Below are positions 39,639-40,481 of a DNA stretch of 40,481 nt, in pieces (within the stretch, counting starts at the first letter, position 1; the number at the start of each line of letters is the position of its first letter). The position numbers were made by a program, and so were the translations under genes. Below the pieces are notes generated by a model that saw only the letters and a list, made by a program, of their open reading frames with translations, was not told where the DNA came from and made no database searches. This DNA is from Roseovarius sp. UBA6217 (lineage in GTDB: Bacteria; Pseudomonadota; Alphaproteobacteria; Rhodobacterales; Rhodobacteraceae), in NCBI GenBank assembly GCA_002421985.1, contig DISF01000004.1, positions 1-40,481 on the forward strand, written 5' to 3'.

Positions 39639-39763
39639 GCCGGGACCGCAGGAAATACCACGCGGCGGCGCTCTTTTCGCCGCATGGCCCCCGCTTGGAT
39701 CACGATCGCCGCCGCGCGAGGGGTTGGGGCGTGGATACCCCCCCCCCGCCAAGGCTCACCGTT

Positions 39764-40481
39764 TCAGCCGCCGCTTTCCACGTCAAAGCCGAGATGTTTT
39801 GCGACGGTGAAAATATCCTTGTCGCCGCGCCCGCACATGTTCATCACCAGCAGATGATCGCCCGGCAGGTCGGGTGCGATCTTCATCACATGCGCGAGCG
39901 CGTGGCTTGGCTCCAGCGCCGGGATGATCCCCTCCATCGCACAGCAAAGCTGAAACGCCTCCAGCGCCTCGGCATCGGTGATCGACACGTATTTGGCGCG
40001 CCCCGTCTCATGCAGCCAGCTATGCTCCGGCCCGATGCCGGGATAATCCAGCCCCGCCGAAATCGAATGCCCTTCGAGGATCTGCCCGTCGCCGTCCTGC
40101 AACAGATAGGTGCGGTTGCCATGCAGCACGCCGGGCCGCCCGCCGGTGAGGGACGCGCAATGCTCCATCCGGTCATCGACACCGTGGCCGCCGGCCTCCA
40201 CCCCGATGATATTGACGCTCGGATCATCGAGGAACGGATAAAACAGTCCCATCGCGTTCGACCCGCCACCGATCGCGGCAACAAGCGTATCGGGCAGGCG
40301 GCCCTCGGCCTCGTGCATCTGCTGGCGTGTTTCCTTGCCGATGATCGACTGGAAATCGCGCACCATCGCCGGGTAGGGATGCGGCCCCGCAGCCGTGCCG
40401 ATGCAATAGAACGTGTCGCGCACGTTGGTTACCCAGTCGCGCAGCGCGTCGTTCATCGCGTCTTTCAGCGTGCCACGACCC
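39764..40481 (-). CDS. trpB: Tryptophan synthase beta chain, 3' part
   Basis: TrpB makes tryptophan from indole and serine with PLP. Only the C-terminal 239 or so residues lie in the window; the start and the PLP lysine are beyond the right edge. The frame is open to the edge (GRGTLKDAMNDALRDWV). The phosphate-binding GGGSNAMG, the core HSISAGLDYPGIGPEHSWL, and ALEPSHALAH and MCGRGDKDI near the end are all present. The C-terminus is normal. trpA or trpF would be expected on the unseen side. It converges with the DUF3179 gene. Confidence 0.96.
   Translation of the reverse strand, partial: GRGTLKDAMNDALRDWVTNVRDTFYCIGTAAGPHPYPAMVRDFQSIIGKETRQQMHEAEGRLPDTLVAAIGGGSNAMGLFYPFLDDPSVNIIGVEAGGHGVDDRMEHCASLTGGRPGVLHGNRTYLLQDGDGQILEGHSISAGLDYPGIGPEHSWLHETGRAKYVSITDAEALEAFQLCCAMEGIIPALEPSHALAHVMKIAPDLPGDHLLVMNMCGRGDKDIFTVAKHLGFDVESGG

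Noticed and set aside
39664..39683. Hairpin GCGGCG/CGCCGC after the DUF3179 gene as a terminator
   Set aside because: The stem is short and no T tract follows; the T residues are in the loop.
39738..39747. Run of ten C residues between the DUF3179 gene and trpB as a phase-variation tract
   Set aside because: It lies between convergent stop codons, in no promoter or reading frame, so slippage would have no obvious effect.

Overview
The window is high-GC DNA from an alphaproteobacterium, very probably a member of the Rhodobacteraceae (Roseobacter group). The basis is the protein families and their order: a surE-pcm-lysM/M23 unit, DUF983-NUDIX, a luxR-luxI pair beside rpsF-rpsR-rplI and tig, speDE next to a gap locus, and a small membrane protein ahead of mfd. 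All assignments come from reading motifs and translations; no database search was possible. I see no tRNA, rRNA, CRISPR array, insertion sequence or phage gene. The region looks like stable core chromosome with a few accessory or decaying patches.

Layout. 1-2834: surE, pcm and a lipoprotein with two LysM domains and a degenerate M23 domain (NlpD-like), on the + strand. 2977-4104: DUF983 and NUDIX genes on the - strand. 4332-6379: a His-rich EF-hand secreted protein, an ECF sigma factor, a probable membrane anti-sigma factor and a periplasmic metal-sensor-like protein, which resembles the CnrH/CnrY/CnrX arrangement. 6399-7542: an SMR efflux protein and an M48 protease. 7700-12458: a gamma-glutamylation (Puu-type) amine catabolism cluster with two glutamine synthetase-like ligases, a class I amidotransferase and an FAD oxidoreductase. 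12535-14375: a DegT-family aminotransferase and YceI. 14689-17835: rpsF-rpsR-rplI, then luxR and luxI. 17948-20425 (-): tig, rpsI, rplM. 20812-22178: speD-speE (spermidine synthesis).

22183-25096 (-): a relic of a second GAPDH gene, an interspersed palindromic repeat, a 47-residue membrane protein, the intact gap, a CbiX-like chelatase and a DksA/TraR-type zinc-finger gene. 25183-28398: cysE, a YSC84/SYLF lipoprotein, hemB and a membrane protein coupled to mfd. 28395-36005: mfd, sodB, a host-attachment-family protein, rarD, a LOG-family gene and a LysM/Ig-like membrane protein. 36056-40481: pgk (-), two cyclophilins, a possible frameshifted relic, a DUF3179 protein, and the 3' part of trpB running off the window.

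How the parts connect: polyamine synthesis (speDE) and amine breakdown (Puu-type cluster) are both present. gap and pgk are two glycolytic genes about 12 kb apart, and the gap promoter carries LacI-type palindromes. The most interesting non-coding signals are the speD leader, which can form two mutually exclusive pairings around its Shine-Dalgarno sequence; an identical 10-bp palindrome (TTTGATCAAA) before two genes of the amine cluster; and the gap relic, which keeps promoter and Shine-Dalgarno while the reading frame has collapsed through two in-frame deletions.
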